NCBI RefSeq assembly: GCF_021018895.1
Contig: NC_079365.1
Location: 20,297,501-20,361,500 of the forward strand
Origin: Seriola aureovittata
Taxonomy: Eukaryota; Chordata; Actinopteri; Carangiformes; Carangidae
Direction of reading: 5' to 3'
Length of the DNA: 64,000 nucleotides
The stretch's first letter is position 1, and each line of letters starts with the position of its first letter. The position numbers and the translations under genes were made by a program. Of the stretch, positions 1-12,553 are shown in pieces. The notes below the pieces were generated by a model. The model saw nothing but the letters and a program-made list of their open reading frames with translations, did no database searches and was not told the DNA's origin.

Positions 1-138
1 ATTCTAATGAGAACAGGGTTGTGTATATCTATTGAATTAAAATTTCCACTCATCCTGTCGTATTTTCCTCATTTAAAGGAAACTAATTTTCAGTAATTAA
101 CACTAGTTCTCATGTCTTTTTTCCTCTTATTCCCCCAG

Positions 139-266
139 CTGCTGACCTCCTCCTCATCCCTTTGGTTGTCGGAGTCTCCTCTGCCTTGTTCGTTGGCATT
201 GTCATCATCGCAGCGGTGACCTGTTGCTTCATGAGGCGCCTGGCGAGGGAACGTGCTCGAAAATAG
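139..266 (+). CDS. Terminal coding exon of an unidentified single-pass membrane protein
   Basis: A pyrimidine-rich acceptor ends in CCCCCAG at 132-138 and the exon runs in frame to a TAG at 264-266. The first two bases complete a split codon. It encodes about 41 residues: a hydrophobic stretch that starts near ADLLLIPLVVG and continues through VGIVIIAAVT, followed by a short basic tail (CCFMRRLARERARK). This looks like a C-terminal transmembrane helix with a juxtamembrane cysteine pair and a small cytoplasmic tail, so the rest of the protein (upstream, outside the window) is probably extracellular. I do not recognise the family. The exon call rests on the splice site, the open frame and the following UTR. 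Confidence 0.6.
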
Positions 267-2205
267 GCATCCACTGTCGCTGTCTGTCTGAAATCACGAA
301 GAGGCACAAAGAGACAATGTGCAATGAAATGGCCAAGAAACAACTTCAAGACCAAATGAAGTGAAAAAGGACTTTGTCACCTTGTTAAGTTGATTGTCTG
401 TGTTCTGACCTACCTGTTTAACAATCAATGCCAAAAGAGTCTGTTTTGTATTCTCTTGTATTTTTATAGCCATCTCTGAAAAACTGTATATTTTAGTGAT
501 TGCTGCTTCACACACCAGTAAGTAAATCCTAGATGTTTGGAGGCACCACTGAAGCCACAGCTCTCCACTCCTCAAGTGGGAAAAGGCCTAAAATGTTTTG
601 AAACCTGTCTCCATGTTAGTGTAACCCTCCTTTTTTTTTTAAATGATCCCATCTTATCTTTCTGTTCTTAACTGGAAAAGGGTCAAAATACAGAGGCAAG
701 ATTTTTGTGACATGATCAAAAGAGAAGAAGGTACTGCAGGTGTGTTTTGAGTCCCTCTCAGATTTGATTATTCATTGTTAACAGTTGCTACCAAATGCTA
801 CTCAGCCTGTCAGATAATGGTACTAGTTTCATACAAAACAAAGAGCATTCTGTTTTCACAAATTGTTACTGTTCCGGTTGTTCCTTCATGAAACTGCATG
901 TTTTTCTTTTAATACAAAAACCAACAATGTCTAAATGTATGTGCATGATTAAGCCTGTAGCACTGCCACTGACAGCCAGTCACATGAATGATGATGGGAG
1001 CCTCCAGAAACTTGATATGAGCGGGGACCTTCCTCTGCCTGCAGTCCAGCGCCAGTCTGCATGTAAACAATGTCTCTGTCTGTTACTTAATAAGGAGGCG
1101 CTGGCTGGGGATTTTCTGATGCCAAGACCAATTGAGTACCAATTCTAAACACAAGCATTCCTCGCCTGAGAGGCATCACGCTGTGGTGAGGTTTCTATAC
1201 AGACTTGTATAGATTTGACAAAAAGAAATGGAAGAGATGTCCATTATGCACTGACTAAAATATGTAAATACTCTATGGAGTTTAGCTGTTTTATTTTTCT
1301 TAATGTAAGTAAGACTGTGCTGTAGCGCCATGTTTGTCTTTGACAAAGCACCTGTGTTTAACATTCTGCAGCAGTCTCCTCTGCTCTTTTGAAGCACTTG
1401 GACAAAAAATGGGACTGGGACCAAAGCCCCTCGGTGTTCTTCTTTCACTTGATTTTGTTCCAGCTGAAAAGTCATTTCTTTGCTGTACTTTTGAGTGTTC
1501 TGTTCTTTCTTTTTGTGCAAACTAATGGTTCCTCTGCTCTTGTCAAGTGACTGAGATACAAAAACAGTACTGTGAAAAAGAAATCCCTGTTTGTTGGAGT
1601 GACAGGAAAACTGTTGTGTTTCACACTGTTTAGGATACTTTCACCCTGAGGTGAAAATTTTCTAAGCACAGCAGTCATATGACCAGATAGTTTAGTGAAG
1701 TCTCACTATAGTCGTCATCATAGCGATCATGTGGTTAAGGCCACACATTTTTGCTGCCAAGACCTATTATGACTATAGCCCCTGCTGCTAGCCCGCAGAA
1801 ATCTGTTGGACAGATTTACTGTGTCTGCGCACTTAAAATGAGTGAAATCTATCCTCTTCTTCCTGCTGAAAGTAACACTTAAGAAAAGTTTGGTCGTGCG
1901 AGTGTGGCCACATTGTGTGATTTAAGGTTAGATACATGTTCGTGGAAAGGAGGAGGAAAGTAAAATTTGTTGTTATCCAGCTTGCGGCTCTCTTGTTGAA
2001 ATTATTTCAGGTCTTTTTTTTTTTTTTTTTTGGCTTTTCTAAATTTGCTTGCACTGAGCTATACTTTACTGTCTCGGTCTCTCTTTACTGTCTGTCTCTG
2101 TGTCCTGGTTGGTGTTCGCTGTGAGAGTCCCTGTAAATCTGGCCTGTCCCTCCTAACCTGTGCTCCCTAAACCCTGATTATAAATGTTGTTCACGAACAT
2201 TAGGG

Positions 2206-2211
2206 AATAAA
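2206..2211 (+). terminator. Proximal polyadenylation signal AATAAA
   Basis: A canonical AATAAA lies about 1.9 kb after the stop codon of the membrane-protein gene. It could give a shorter transcript. Confidence 0.4.
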
Positions 2212-2744
2212 ATCACAGCTCTGCTCGCTTCCTGAGCCACTTTGTTCCAGATCAACTACTCAAAGCTGATTTTTTATTTTTTTCCCCCAACATACCCACC
2301 CCACTATATGATTACACACTCACACAGAGATGCACGTGCTCTCAGCAGCAGCGGCAGCAGGACAGTACTGGCTGGCTGGCATTTCAGATGAAAGTGAATG
2401 AGTATCTGCGTGTTCGTCTCTAATCCGCGTTTATGGCTGCAGTGTGTCCTGCTGCCCTTCCCCCCTCTCTGTGTGTCTGTCGGTGTGGCTCAGTTCCCTG
2501 CGAATTACAGCCAGCTGTAAGAAGCGTAGCTCATAGCATGTACAAAAACTGTCTAAGTTGTGCTTTTGTTTAAAAATGTGTTTACACCCTTTCATGAAAA
2601 TGTTATGTTTTGTTTGGATTGTTTACTCATGCTTAAATACCACTGCTCCTGAATGCATCTTGCTGCCGATGAAATGTATAAAGGCGGGTTGTTGCTCAGT
2701 CTGTCTCTTATGGTGCTTTGGTAAACCTGCCGGTTGATAAAACC

Positions 2745-2750
2745 AATAAA
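2745..2750 (+). terminator. Distal polyadenylation signal AATAAA
   Basis: The signal is followed within 40 bases by GT- and T-rich sequence (CTCTGGTCTTATTTG), as expected of a cleavage region. It is the better candidate for the main transcript end. Confidence 0.5.
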
Positions 2751-2770
2751 CCACTCTGGATTTATTATGT

Positions 2771-3492
2771 CACTCTGGTCTTATTTGTTCCTTCAACCTG
2801 AAAATGTTCATGTCAGAGGCCACTGGAGACATTTTGAGGTATTGCAGGACATTCTGTGGGGAGGAAAAGTAATCCAATCTGTCTGAAGAAGTATTCATGT
2901 GCTAGCTGAGCATATTTTCCATCTATATTGAATGAAAAAGCCAAAATATTTCTTGTGGTTGCTGCAATTCCCAAGCTAGAACCAGCCAAGCAGAGGCTTG
3001 TATTTCAGCTCAAGCTGACTCTCAGCACTTTGTGATGCAGACAACATTAAACATTCTGTCTTATGTGGTAACAATAAGGTTTACATTTGTTTGACAATTG
3101 AAAAACTATTATTTTTATTTATCAGTATTTAATGAATTTATTTTATATGGCTCATGCTGAGTTGAGAAATTCCAGATGAAATAAAAACAACTTTCTCATC
3201 CAGACCAAAACTGGTTTAAACTGCCCTGTCATGTGACAGGGAGCGCTGCACAGTAGAGTTAAACATGCATTTCTACTGGCTGCATTTCCTGTGCAATAAC
3301 TCATATGACAGCTTTTACTGTATTCATTTATTGTGTAATCGGCCCATTAATCAAGTCATTTAGACTGCATCACAGCTGTAGACTCAATTAACAAATGACT
3401 GAAAACATTTTCTCTGCCGTTAGTTTACTGATCAAGTATTTCTGAATGTGTTTCAGTTTCCAATTCCATCAATTAAACACTTACAAAGCAAA
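2771..3492. other. Intergenic spacer, no gene seen
   Basis: Moderately AT-rich sequence without a convincing ORF, splice structure or repeat pattern that I recognise. Confidence 0.5.
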
Positions 3493-3629
3493 ATTAAAGC
3501 TGTAGTAACCAATATTCTATATTAAAAATGGAACAAGTGATTGAATAAGGAGTTACTCATAGTGACAAATCCACAGATAGTTATCACCTGACTTTGCAGT
3601 CCCCTCAGCTCCACAGAGCATTTTATATA
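3493..3629. repeat. Left part of an interrupted older interspersed repeat
   Basis: Sequence from AATTAAAGCTGTAGTAACC through the words CAGTCCCCTCAGCTCCACAGAGC resembles one arm of a common teleost interspersed repeat. The matching continuation seems to resume at about 15,015, beyond the satellite element. This is pattern recognition from memory; an alignment with other genomic copies would decide it. Confidence 0.4.
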
Positions 3630-3846
3630 GAGGTAGATTTGTTTCAACATTATTTGTGTGAACAGATTAACAATCCATGCATAAATGTGTAATCTGTGAA
3701 TATAAAAAAACAAATACAAAAAATAATATTGCAAATTCACATAAATATCTTGCAAATATAAAACAGATTTGCAAATACACAAACAAATTCCACAAATAAA
3801 TCAATTATCTGTGAATGCATTCAATTAATTTCCAAATAAATGAAAA
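3630..3846 (+). repeat. Left terminal inverted repeat
   Basis: It is the inverted counterpart of 14808-15014. It is rich in short words of the form TTTGCAAATA and TTTGTGAAT that recur with variation, as if the arm itself grew from small sub-repeats. The inner limit is set by CAAATAAATGAAAA at 3833-3846, matched by TTTTCATTTATTTG on the right. Confidence 0.75.
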
Positions 3847-4130
3847 GTGTTTGTGAATATCTTCCTAACATTTACAACTTTCAAAAATACATTTGTGAAT
3901 CAATTTTCTATTTGTGATGCAAAAAAGCATTTGTGGATCTGAATTCTACAGTTGTGGATTTCAATTTTACACAAAGAGAGTTTTGAAAATAACGTTCCAC
4001 CAGTCTGAACCAAAATTGACAATTGACATATGTATCATTCAGTAACTTTCTATACTGAACTGTGATGTTTTTATGCCTAATTATAATATGACGATGCCTT
4101 ATTATACTATGACATTTTATGACTTTTACA

Positions 4131-6440
4131 ATACAATGAAATATTTATTACATTTTTATGCCTATTTATGCCATTTTTATGCCTTACTATACTATGATGT
4201 TTTTATGACATATTTATGCCTTACTATACCATGACATTTTATGCCTTATTATACTATGACGTTATTATGACGTTTTTGTGCCTTACTATACTATGACATT
4301 TTTATGACATTTCTGTGCCTTACTATACTATGACGTTTTTATGACATTTTTATGCCCTACTATGCTATGAATTTTTTATGACATTTTTATGCCTTACTAT
4401 GCTATGACATATTCATGCCTTATTATACTATGACATTTTTATCACATTTTTATGCCTTACTATACTATAACATTATTATGCCTTACTATACTATGACATT
4501 TTTATCACATTTTTGTGCCTTACTATACTATGACATTTTTATGCCTCACTATACTATGACGTTTTTATGACATTTTATGCGTTAATATACTATGACATTT
4601 TAATGAAATTTTTGTGCCTTACTATACTATGACATTTTTATGACATTTTTATGCCTTACTATACTATGACTTTTTTATGACATTTTTATGCCTTCCTATA
4701 CTATGACTTTTTATGACATTTTTATGCCTTACTATACTATGAATTTTTTATGAAATTTTTGTGCCTTACTATACTATGACATTTGTATGCCGTACTATAC
4801 TATGAGATTTTTATGCCGTACTATACTATGACATTTTATGACATTTTTATGCCTTACTATACTAGGATGTTTTTATGATATTTTTATGCCTTACTATACT
4901 TTGACATATTTATGACATTTTTGTGCCTTACTATACTACGACATTTTTATGCCTCACTATACTATGACGGTTTTAATGACATTTTTATTCCTTACTATAC
5001 TATGACATTTTTATGCCTCACTATACTATGACGGTTTTAATGACATTTTTATTCCTTACTATACTATGACATTTTTATGCCTTATTATACTATGACATTT
5101 TTGTGCCTTGCTATACAATGACGTTTTTATGACATTTTTATGCCTTGCTATACTATGACATTTTTATGCCGTAATATACTATGACGTTTTTATGAGTTTT
5201 ATGCCTTACTATACTATGAATTTTTTATGAAATTTTTATGCCTTACTATACTATGACATTTTTGTGCTGTACTATACTATGAAATTTTTATGCCTTATTA
5301 TACTATGACATCTTTGTGACATTTTTATGCCTTACTATACTATGACGTTTTCATGAAATTTTTATGCCTTATTATACAATGACGTTTTTATGACATTTTT
5401 ATGACATTTTTGTTCCTCACTATACTATGACGTTTTTATGGCTTACTATACAATGACGTTTTTATGACTTTTTATGCCTTACTATACAATGACTTTTTAT
5501 GCCTTACTATACTATGACGTTTTTATGATATTTTTATGCCTTACTATACTATGATGTTTTTATGCCTTACTATATTATGACGTTTTTATGACATTTTTAT
5601 GCCTTACTATACTATGACATTTTTATGCCTTACTATACTATGACGTTTTTGTGATATTTTTATGCCTAACTATACTATGACGTTTTTATGACTTTTTATG
5701 CCTTACTATACTATGATGTTTTTATGGCTTACTATACAATGACGTTTTTATGACTTTTTATGCCTTACTATATAATGACTTTTTATGCCTTACTATACTA
5801 TGATGTTTTTATGCCTTACTATACTATGACGTTTTTATGACTTTTTATGCCTTACTATACTATGACGTTTTTATGACTTTTTATGCTTTACTACACTATG
5901 ATGTTTTTATGAAATTTTTGTCTCACATACTATGACGTTTTAATGAAATTTTCGTGCCTTACTATACTATGACATTTTTATGCCTTACTATACTTTGACT
6001 TTTTTATGAGATTTTTATACCTTACTATTGTGTGATGTTTTTATGAAATTTTTGTGCATTACTATATTATGACGGTTTTATGACATTTTTATGCCTTACT
6101 ATACAATGAAATATTTATTACATTTTTATGCCTTACTATACTATGATGTTTTTATGACATATTTATGCCTTACTATACCATGACATTTTATGCCTTATTA
6201 TACTATGACATTATTATGACGTTTTTGTGCCTTACTATACTATGACATTTTTATGACATTTTTGTGCCTTACTATACTATGACGTTTTTATGACATTTTT
6301 ATGCCTTACTATGCTATGAATTTTTTATGACATTTTTATGCCTTACTATGCTATGACATATTTCTGCCTTATTATACTATGACATTTTTATGACATTTTT
6401 ATGCCTTACTATACTATAACATTTTTATGACATTTTATGC
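4131..6440. repeat. Higher-order duplication, spacing about 1,970 bp
   Basis: The distinctive variant ATACAATGAAATATTTATTAC occurs at 4131 and again at 6101. It is followed in both places by the same order of variants (TATACCATGACATTTTATGCC, a TTATTATGACGTTTTTGTGCC unit, ACTATGCTATGAATTTTTTATG). The first copy is slightly longer near its start. Confidence 0.7.
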
Positions 6441-7019
6441 CTTACTATACTATGACATTTTTATGACATTTTATGCCTTACTATACTATGACGTTTTTAT
6501 GACATTTTTATGCCTTATTATACTGTGACATTTTTATGACATTTATATGCCTTACTATACTGTGACATTTCTTATGAAATTTTTGTGCCTTACTATACTA
6601 TGACTTTTTTATGACATTTTTATGCCTTACTATACTATGACATTTTTATGCCTTACTATACTATGACATTTTTATGACATTTTTATGCCTTACTATACTT
6701 TGACGTTTTTATGACATTTTTATGCCTTATTATACTATGAAATTTTGATGAAATTTTGTGCCTTACTATACTATGACATTTTTATGACATTTATATGCCT
6801 TATTATACTGTGACATTTCTTATGAAATTTTTGTGCCTTACTATACTATGACATTTTTATGACATTTTTGTTCCTCACTATACTATGACGTTTTTATGCC
6901 TTACTATACTATGATGTTTTTATGCCTCACTATACTATGACGTTTTTATGAGTTTTATGCCTTACTATACTATGACATTTTTATGACATTTTTATTCCTT
7001 ACTATACTATGACGTTTTT

Positions 7020-7229
7020 TTTTTTTTTTTTAAGTATATTTTTTGGGGCTTTTTATGCCTTTATTGGACAGTATAGTGGAGAGAGACAGGAAACAGGGAG
7101 GCAGAGAGGGGGAATGACATGCAGCGAAAGGCCGTCAGATGCGGGATTCGAACCGGGGCCAACTGCAGCGAGGACTGTAGCCTCTACACATGGGGCGCCT
7201 GCTTAGATCACTACGCCACACGACGCCCC
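7020..7229 (-). mobile_element. tRNA-derived SINE, copy 1
   Basis: On the minus strand the element begins with a tRNA-like head: a box A-like TGGCGTAGTGATCTAAG and a perfect box B GGTTCGAATCC. It continues through a CT-rich body (ends near TTTATTGGACAGTATAGTGG as read on plus) and ends in an A-tail, seen as a T-run on plus at 7015-7031. A 14-base direct repeat, ACTATGACGTTTTT, flanks it at 7006-7019 and 7230-7243. That is a target-site duplication taken from the satellite itself. The open frame across it is only a translation of the SINE. Confidence 0.9.
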
Positions 7230-7830
7230 ACTATGACGTTTTTAATGACATTTTTACGCCTTACTATACTATGAGATTTTTATACCTTACTATACTATGC
7301 TATTTTTATGCCTTATTGTACTATGAAATTTTGATGAAATTTTGTGCCTTACTATACTATGACATTTTTATGACATTTATATGCCTTATTATACTGTGAC
7401 ATTTCTTATGACATTTTTGTGCCTTACTATACTATGACATTTTTATGACATTTTTATGCCTTACTATACTATGACGTTTTTGTGATATTTTTATGCCTAA
7501 CTATACTATGACGTTTTTATGACTTTTTATGCCTTACTATACTATGATGTTTTTATGGCTTACTATACAATGACGTTTTTATGACTTTTTATGCGTTACT
7601 ATACTATGATGTTTTTATGCCTTACTATACTATGACGTTTTTATGACTTTTTATGCCTTACTATACTATGACGTTTTTATGCCTTACTATACTTTGACGT
7701 TTTTTATGCCTTACTATATTATGATGTTTTTATGCCTCACTATACTATGACATTTTTATGACTTTTTATGCCTTACTATACTATGACATTTTTATGACAT
7801 TTTTATTCCTTACTATACTATGACGTTTTT

Positions 7831-8040
7831 TTTTTTTTTTTTAAGTATATTTTTTTGGGGTTTTTATGCCTTTATTGGACAGTATAGTGGAGAGAGACAG
7901 GAAACAGGGAGGCAGAGAGGGGGAATGACATGCAGCGAAAGGCCGTCAGATGCGGGATTCGAACCGGGGCCAACTGCAGCGAGGACTGTAGCCTCTACAC
8001 ATGGGGCGCCTGCTTAGATCACTACGCCACACGACGCCCC
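7831..8040 (-). mobile_element. tRNA-derived SINE, copy 2 (tandem duplicate)
   Basis: It is nearly identical to the copy at 7020-7229, has the same length and the same 14-base flanking direct repeats (7817-7830 and 8041-8054), and lies exactly 811 bp downstream. Identical insertion site and spacing show it was copied with the surrounding satellite and did not insert independently. Confidence 0.9.
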
Positions 8041-9415
8041 ACTATGACGTTTTTAATGACATTTTTACGCCTTACTATACTATGAGATTTTTATGCCTTA
8101 CTATACTATGCAATTTTTATGCCTTATATACTATGAAATTTTGATGACATTTTTGTGCCTTACTATACTATGACATTTTTATGACATTTATATGCCTTAT
8201 TATACTGTGACATTTTTATGACATTTTTGTGCCTTACTATACTATGACATTTTTATGACATTTTTATGCCTTACTATACTATGACATTTTTATGAAATTT
8301 TTATGCCTAACTATACTATGACGTTTTTATGACTTTTTATGCCTTACTATACTATGATGTTTTTATGGCTTACTATACAATGACGTTTTTATGACTTTTT
8401 ATGCGTTACTATACAATGACTTTTTATGCCTTACTATACTATGATGTTTTTATGCCTTACTATACTATGACGTTTTTATGACTTTTTATGCCTTACTATA
8501 CTATGACGTTTTTATGACTTTTTATGCCTTACTATATTATGATGTTTTTATGGCTTACTATATATTGACGTTTTTATGACTTTTTATGCCTTACTATATT
8601 ATGACGTTTTTATGACTTTTTATGCCTTACTACACTATGATGTTTTTATGAAATTTTTGTGTCTCACTATACTATGACATTTTTATGCCTCACTATACTA
8701 TGACGTTTTTATGACATTTTTATGCCTTACTATACTATGAAATTATTTTGCCTTATTATACTATGACATTTTTGTGCCGTACTATACTATGACATTTTAT
8801 GACATTTGTATGCCTTACTATACTTTGACGTTTTTATGACATTTTTATGCCTTACTATACTATGAAATTATTTTGCCTTATTATACTATGACATTTTTAT
8901 GCCTTACTATACTATGACGTTTTTGTGATATTTTTATGCCTAACCATACTGTGACGTTTTTATGACTTTTATGCCTTACTACACTATGATGTTTTTATGA
9001 AATTTTTATGCCTAACTATACAATGACGTTTTTATGACTTTTTATGCCTTACTATACAATGACTTTTTATGGCTTACTATAATATGATGTTTTTATGCCT
9101 TACTATACTATGACGTTTTTATGACTTTTTATGCCTTACTACACTATGATGTTTTTATGAAATTTTTGTGTCTCACTATACTATGACATTTTTATGACAT
9201 TTTTGTGCCTTACTATACTATGACATTTTTATGCCTCACTATACTATGACGTTTTTATGACATTTTTATGCCTTACTATACTATGACATTTTTATGACAT
9301 TTTATGCCTTACTATACTATGACATTTTTATGACATTTTATGCCTTACTATACTATGTCATTTTTATGACATTTTTATGCCTTATTATACTGTGACATTT
9401 TTATCACATTTTTGT

Positions 9416-10865
9416 GCCTTACTATACTAGGATGTTTTTATGATATTTTTACGCCTTACTATACTATGAAATTATTTTGCCTTATTATATTATGACATAT
9501 TTGTGCCTTACTATACTAAGACATTTTTATGCCTCACTATACTATGACGGTTTTAAGGACATTTTTATTCCTTACTATACTATGAATTTTTTATGCCTAC
9601 TATACTATGACATTTTTTTGTGCCTTGCTATACAATGACGTTTTTATGACATTTTTATGCCTTACTATACTATGACATTTTTATGCCTTATTATACTATA
9701 ACATTTTTATGCCGTAATATACTATGACGTTTTTATGAGTTTTATGCCTTACTATACTATGAATTTTTTATGAAATTTTTATGCCTTACTATACTATGAC
9801 ATTTTTGTCATATGACATTTTTTGTCATATGACATTTTTTTGTGCCTTACTATACAATGACGTTTTTATGACATTTTTATGCCTTACTATACTATGACAT
9901 TTTTATAACATTTTATGCCTAACTATACTATGACGTTTTTATGACATTTTTATTCCTTACTATACTATGACTTTTTTATGACATTTTTATACCTTACTAT
10001 ACTATGACATTTTTATGAAATTTTTGTGACTTACTATACTATGACATTTTAGTACCTCATTATACTATGACATTTTTATGACATTTTTGTGCCTTACTAT
10101 ACTATGACATTTTTATGACATTTTATGCCTTACTATACTATTATGTTTTTTTTGACATTTTAATAACTTACTATACTATGACATTTTTATGAAATTTTTG
10201 TGACTTACTATACTATGACATTTTTATGCCTTACTATACTATGACTTTTTTATGACATTTTTATGACATTTTTATACCTTATTATACAATGACGTTTTTA
10301 TGTCATTTTTGTGCCTTACTATACTAGGATGTTTTTATGATATTTTTACGCCTTACTATACTATGAAATTATTTTGCCTTATTATATTATGACATATTTG
10401 TGCCTTACTATACTAAGACATTTTTATGCCTCACTATACTATGACGGTTTTAAGGACATTTTTATTCCTTACTATACTATGAAATTTTTATGCCTTATTA
10501 TACTATGACATTTTTGTGCCTTGCTATACAATGACGTTTTTATGACATTTTTATGCCTTACTATACTATGACATTTTTATGCCTTATTATACTATAACAT
10601 TTTTATGCCGTAATATACTATGACGTTTTTATGAGTTTTATGCCTTACTATACTATGAATTTTTTATGAAATTTTTATGCCTTACTATACTATGACATTT
10701 TTGTCATATGACATTTTTTGTCATATGACATTTTTTTGTGCCTTACTATACAATGACGTTTTTATGACATTTTTATGCCTTACTATACTATGACATTTTT
10801 ATAACATTTTATGCCTAACTATACTATGACGTTTTTATGACATTTTTATTCCTTACTATACTATG
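9416..10865. repeat. Higher-order satellite duplication, spacing about 896 bp
   Basis: Rare variants recur in the same order: ACTATACTAGGATG at 9421 and 10318, GACGGTTTTAAGGAC, and the palindromic TGTCATATGACA pair at 9806 and 10702. The match fades near 9965 and 10865. Confidence 0.75.
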
Positions 10866-12530
10866 ACGTTTTTTTGACATTTTAATAACTTACTATACTA
10901 TGACATTTTTATGAAATTTTTGTGACTTACTATACTATGACATTTTAGTACCTCATTATACTATGACATTTTTATGACATTTTTGTGCCTTACTATACTA
11001 TGACATTTTTATGACATTTATGCCTTACTATACTATTATGTTTTTTTTGACATTTTAATAACTTACTATACTATGACATTTTTATGAAATTTTTGTGACT
11101 TACTATACTATGACATTTTTATGCCTTACTATACTATGACTTTTTATGACATTTTTATGACATTTTTATGCCTTATTATACAATGACGTTTTTATGTCAT
11201 TTTTATGCCTTACTATACTATGACTTTTTATGACATTTTTATGCCTTACTATACTATGACGTTTTTATGACATTTTTGTGCCTTACTATACTATGACGTT
11301 TTTATCACATTTTTATCCTTATTATACTATGACATTTTTATCACATTTTTATGCCTAACTATACTATGACGTTTTTATGCCATACTATACTGTGAAATTT
11401 TTATGCCTTATTATACTATGACATCTTCATGACATTTTTATGCCTTACTATACTATGACGTTTTTGTGAAATTTTTATGCCTTATTATACTATGACATCT
11501 TTATGCCTTATTATACTATGACGTTTTTATGACATTTTTATGCCTTATTATACTATGACATTTTTATGCCGTACTATACTATGACATTTTTATGCCTCAC
11601 TATACTACGACATTCTTATGCCGTACTATACTATGACATTTTTATGCCTTACTATACTATGACATTTTTATAACATTTTATGCCTAACTATACTATGACG
11701 TTTTTATGACATTTTTATTCCTTACTATACTATGACGTTTTTTTGACATTTTAATAACTTACTATACTATGACATTTTTATGAAATTTTTGTGACTTACT
11801 ATACTATGACATTTTAGTACCTCATTATACTATGACATTTTTATGACATTTTTGTGCCTTACTATACTATGACATTTTTATGACATTTATGCCTTACTAT
11901 ACTATTATGTTTTTTTTGACATTTTAATAACTTACTATACTATGACATTTTTATGAAATTTTTGTGACTTACTATACTATGACATTTTTATGCCTTACTA
12001 TACTATGACTTTTTTATGACATTTTTATGACATTTTTATACCTTATTATACAATGACGTTTTTATGTCATTTTTATGCCTTACTATACTATGACTTTTTA
12101 TGACATTTTTATGCCTTACTATACTATGACGTTTTTATCACATTTTTGTGCCTTACTATACTATGACGTTTTTATCACATTTTTATCCCTTATTATACTA
12201 TGACATTTTTATCACATTTTTATGCCTAACTATACTATGACGTTTTTATGCCATACTATACTGTGAAATTTTTATGCCTTATTATACTATGACATCTTCA
12301 TGACATTTTTATGCCTTACTATACTATGACGTTTTTGTGAAATTTTTATGCCTTATTATACTATGACATCTTTATGCCTTATTATACTATGACGTTTTTA
12401 TGACATTTTTATGCCTTATTATACTATGACGTTTTTATGATATTTTTATGCCTCACTATACTACGACATTCTTATGCCGTACTATACTATGACATTTTTA
12501 TGCCTTACTATACTATGACATTTTTATGCG
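10801..12530. repeat. Higher-order satellite duplication, spacing about 870 bp
   Basis: ATAACATTTTATGCCTAAC at 10801 recurs at 11670, and GCCATACTATACTGTGAAA at 11379 recurs at 12250, with the intervening order of variants kept. Confidence 0.7.
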
Positions 12531-12553
12531 ATTTTTATTCCTTACTATACTAT

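Larger units (their letters stand above)
267..2770 (+). other. Probable 3' UTR of the membrane-protein gene
   Basis: The stretch follows the stop codon, has no convincing coding potential, and ends in two spaced AATAAA signals (2206-2211 and 2745-2750). Small open frames inside it, such as 795-1148, have no recognisable product. The exact transcript end is inferred, not seen. Confidence 0.5.
7006..8627. repeat. 811-bp higher-order satellite duplication carrying the SINE
   Basis: Sequence before, within and after the SINE repeats at a constant offset of 811 bp, including the variants ACGCCTTACTATACTATGAG and GAAATTTTGATG downstream. The right limit of the second unit is approximate. Confidence 0.75.

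Noticed and set aside
795..1148. 117-codon frame on + in the 3' UTR
   Set aside because: No known domain and located between a stop codon and its polyadenylation signals; consistent with chance.
3522..3782. 86-codon frame on - and the similar 70-codon frame at 14826-15038 on +
   Set aside because: They share the words ICKxVLYLQDIxVN only because the two inverted repeats match. Composition is low-complexity AT-rich, so I treat them as repeat translation.
7009..7206. Open frame of 65 codons on + (and its twin at 7820-8017)
   Set aside because: It is the antisense translation of the SINE and its T-run, duplicated with the satellite; not a gene.
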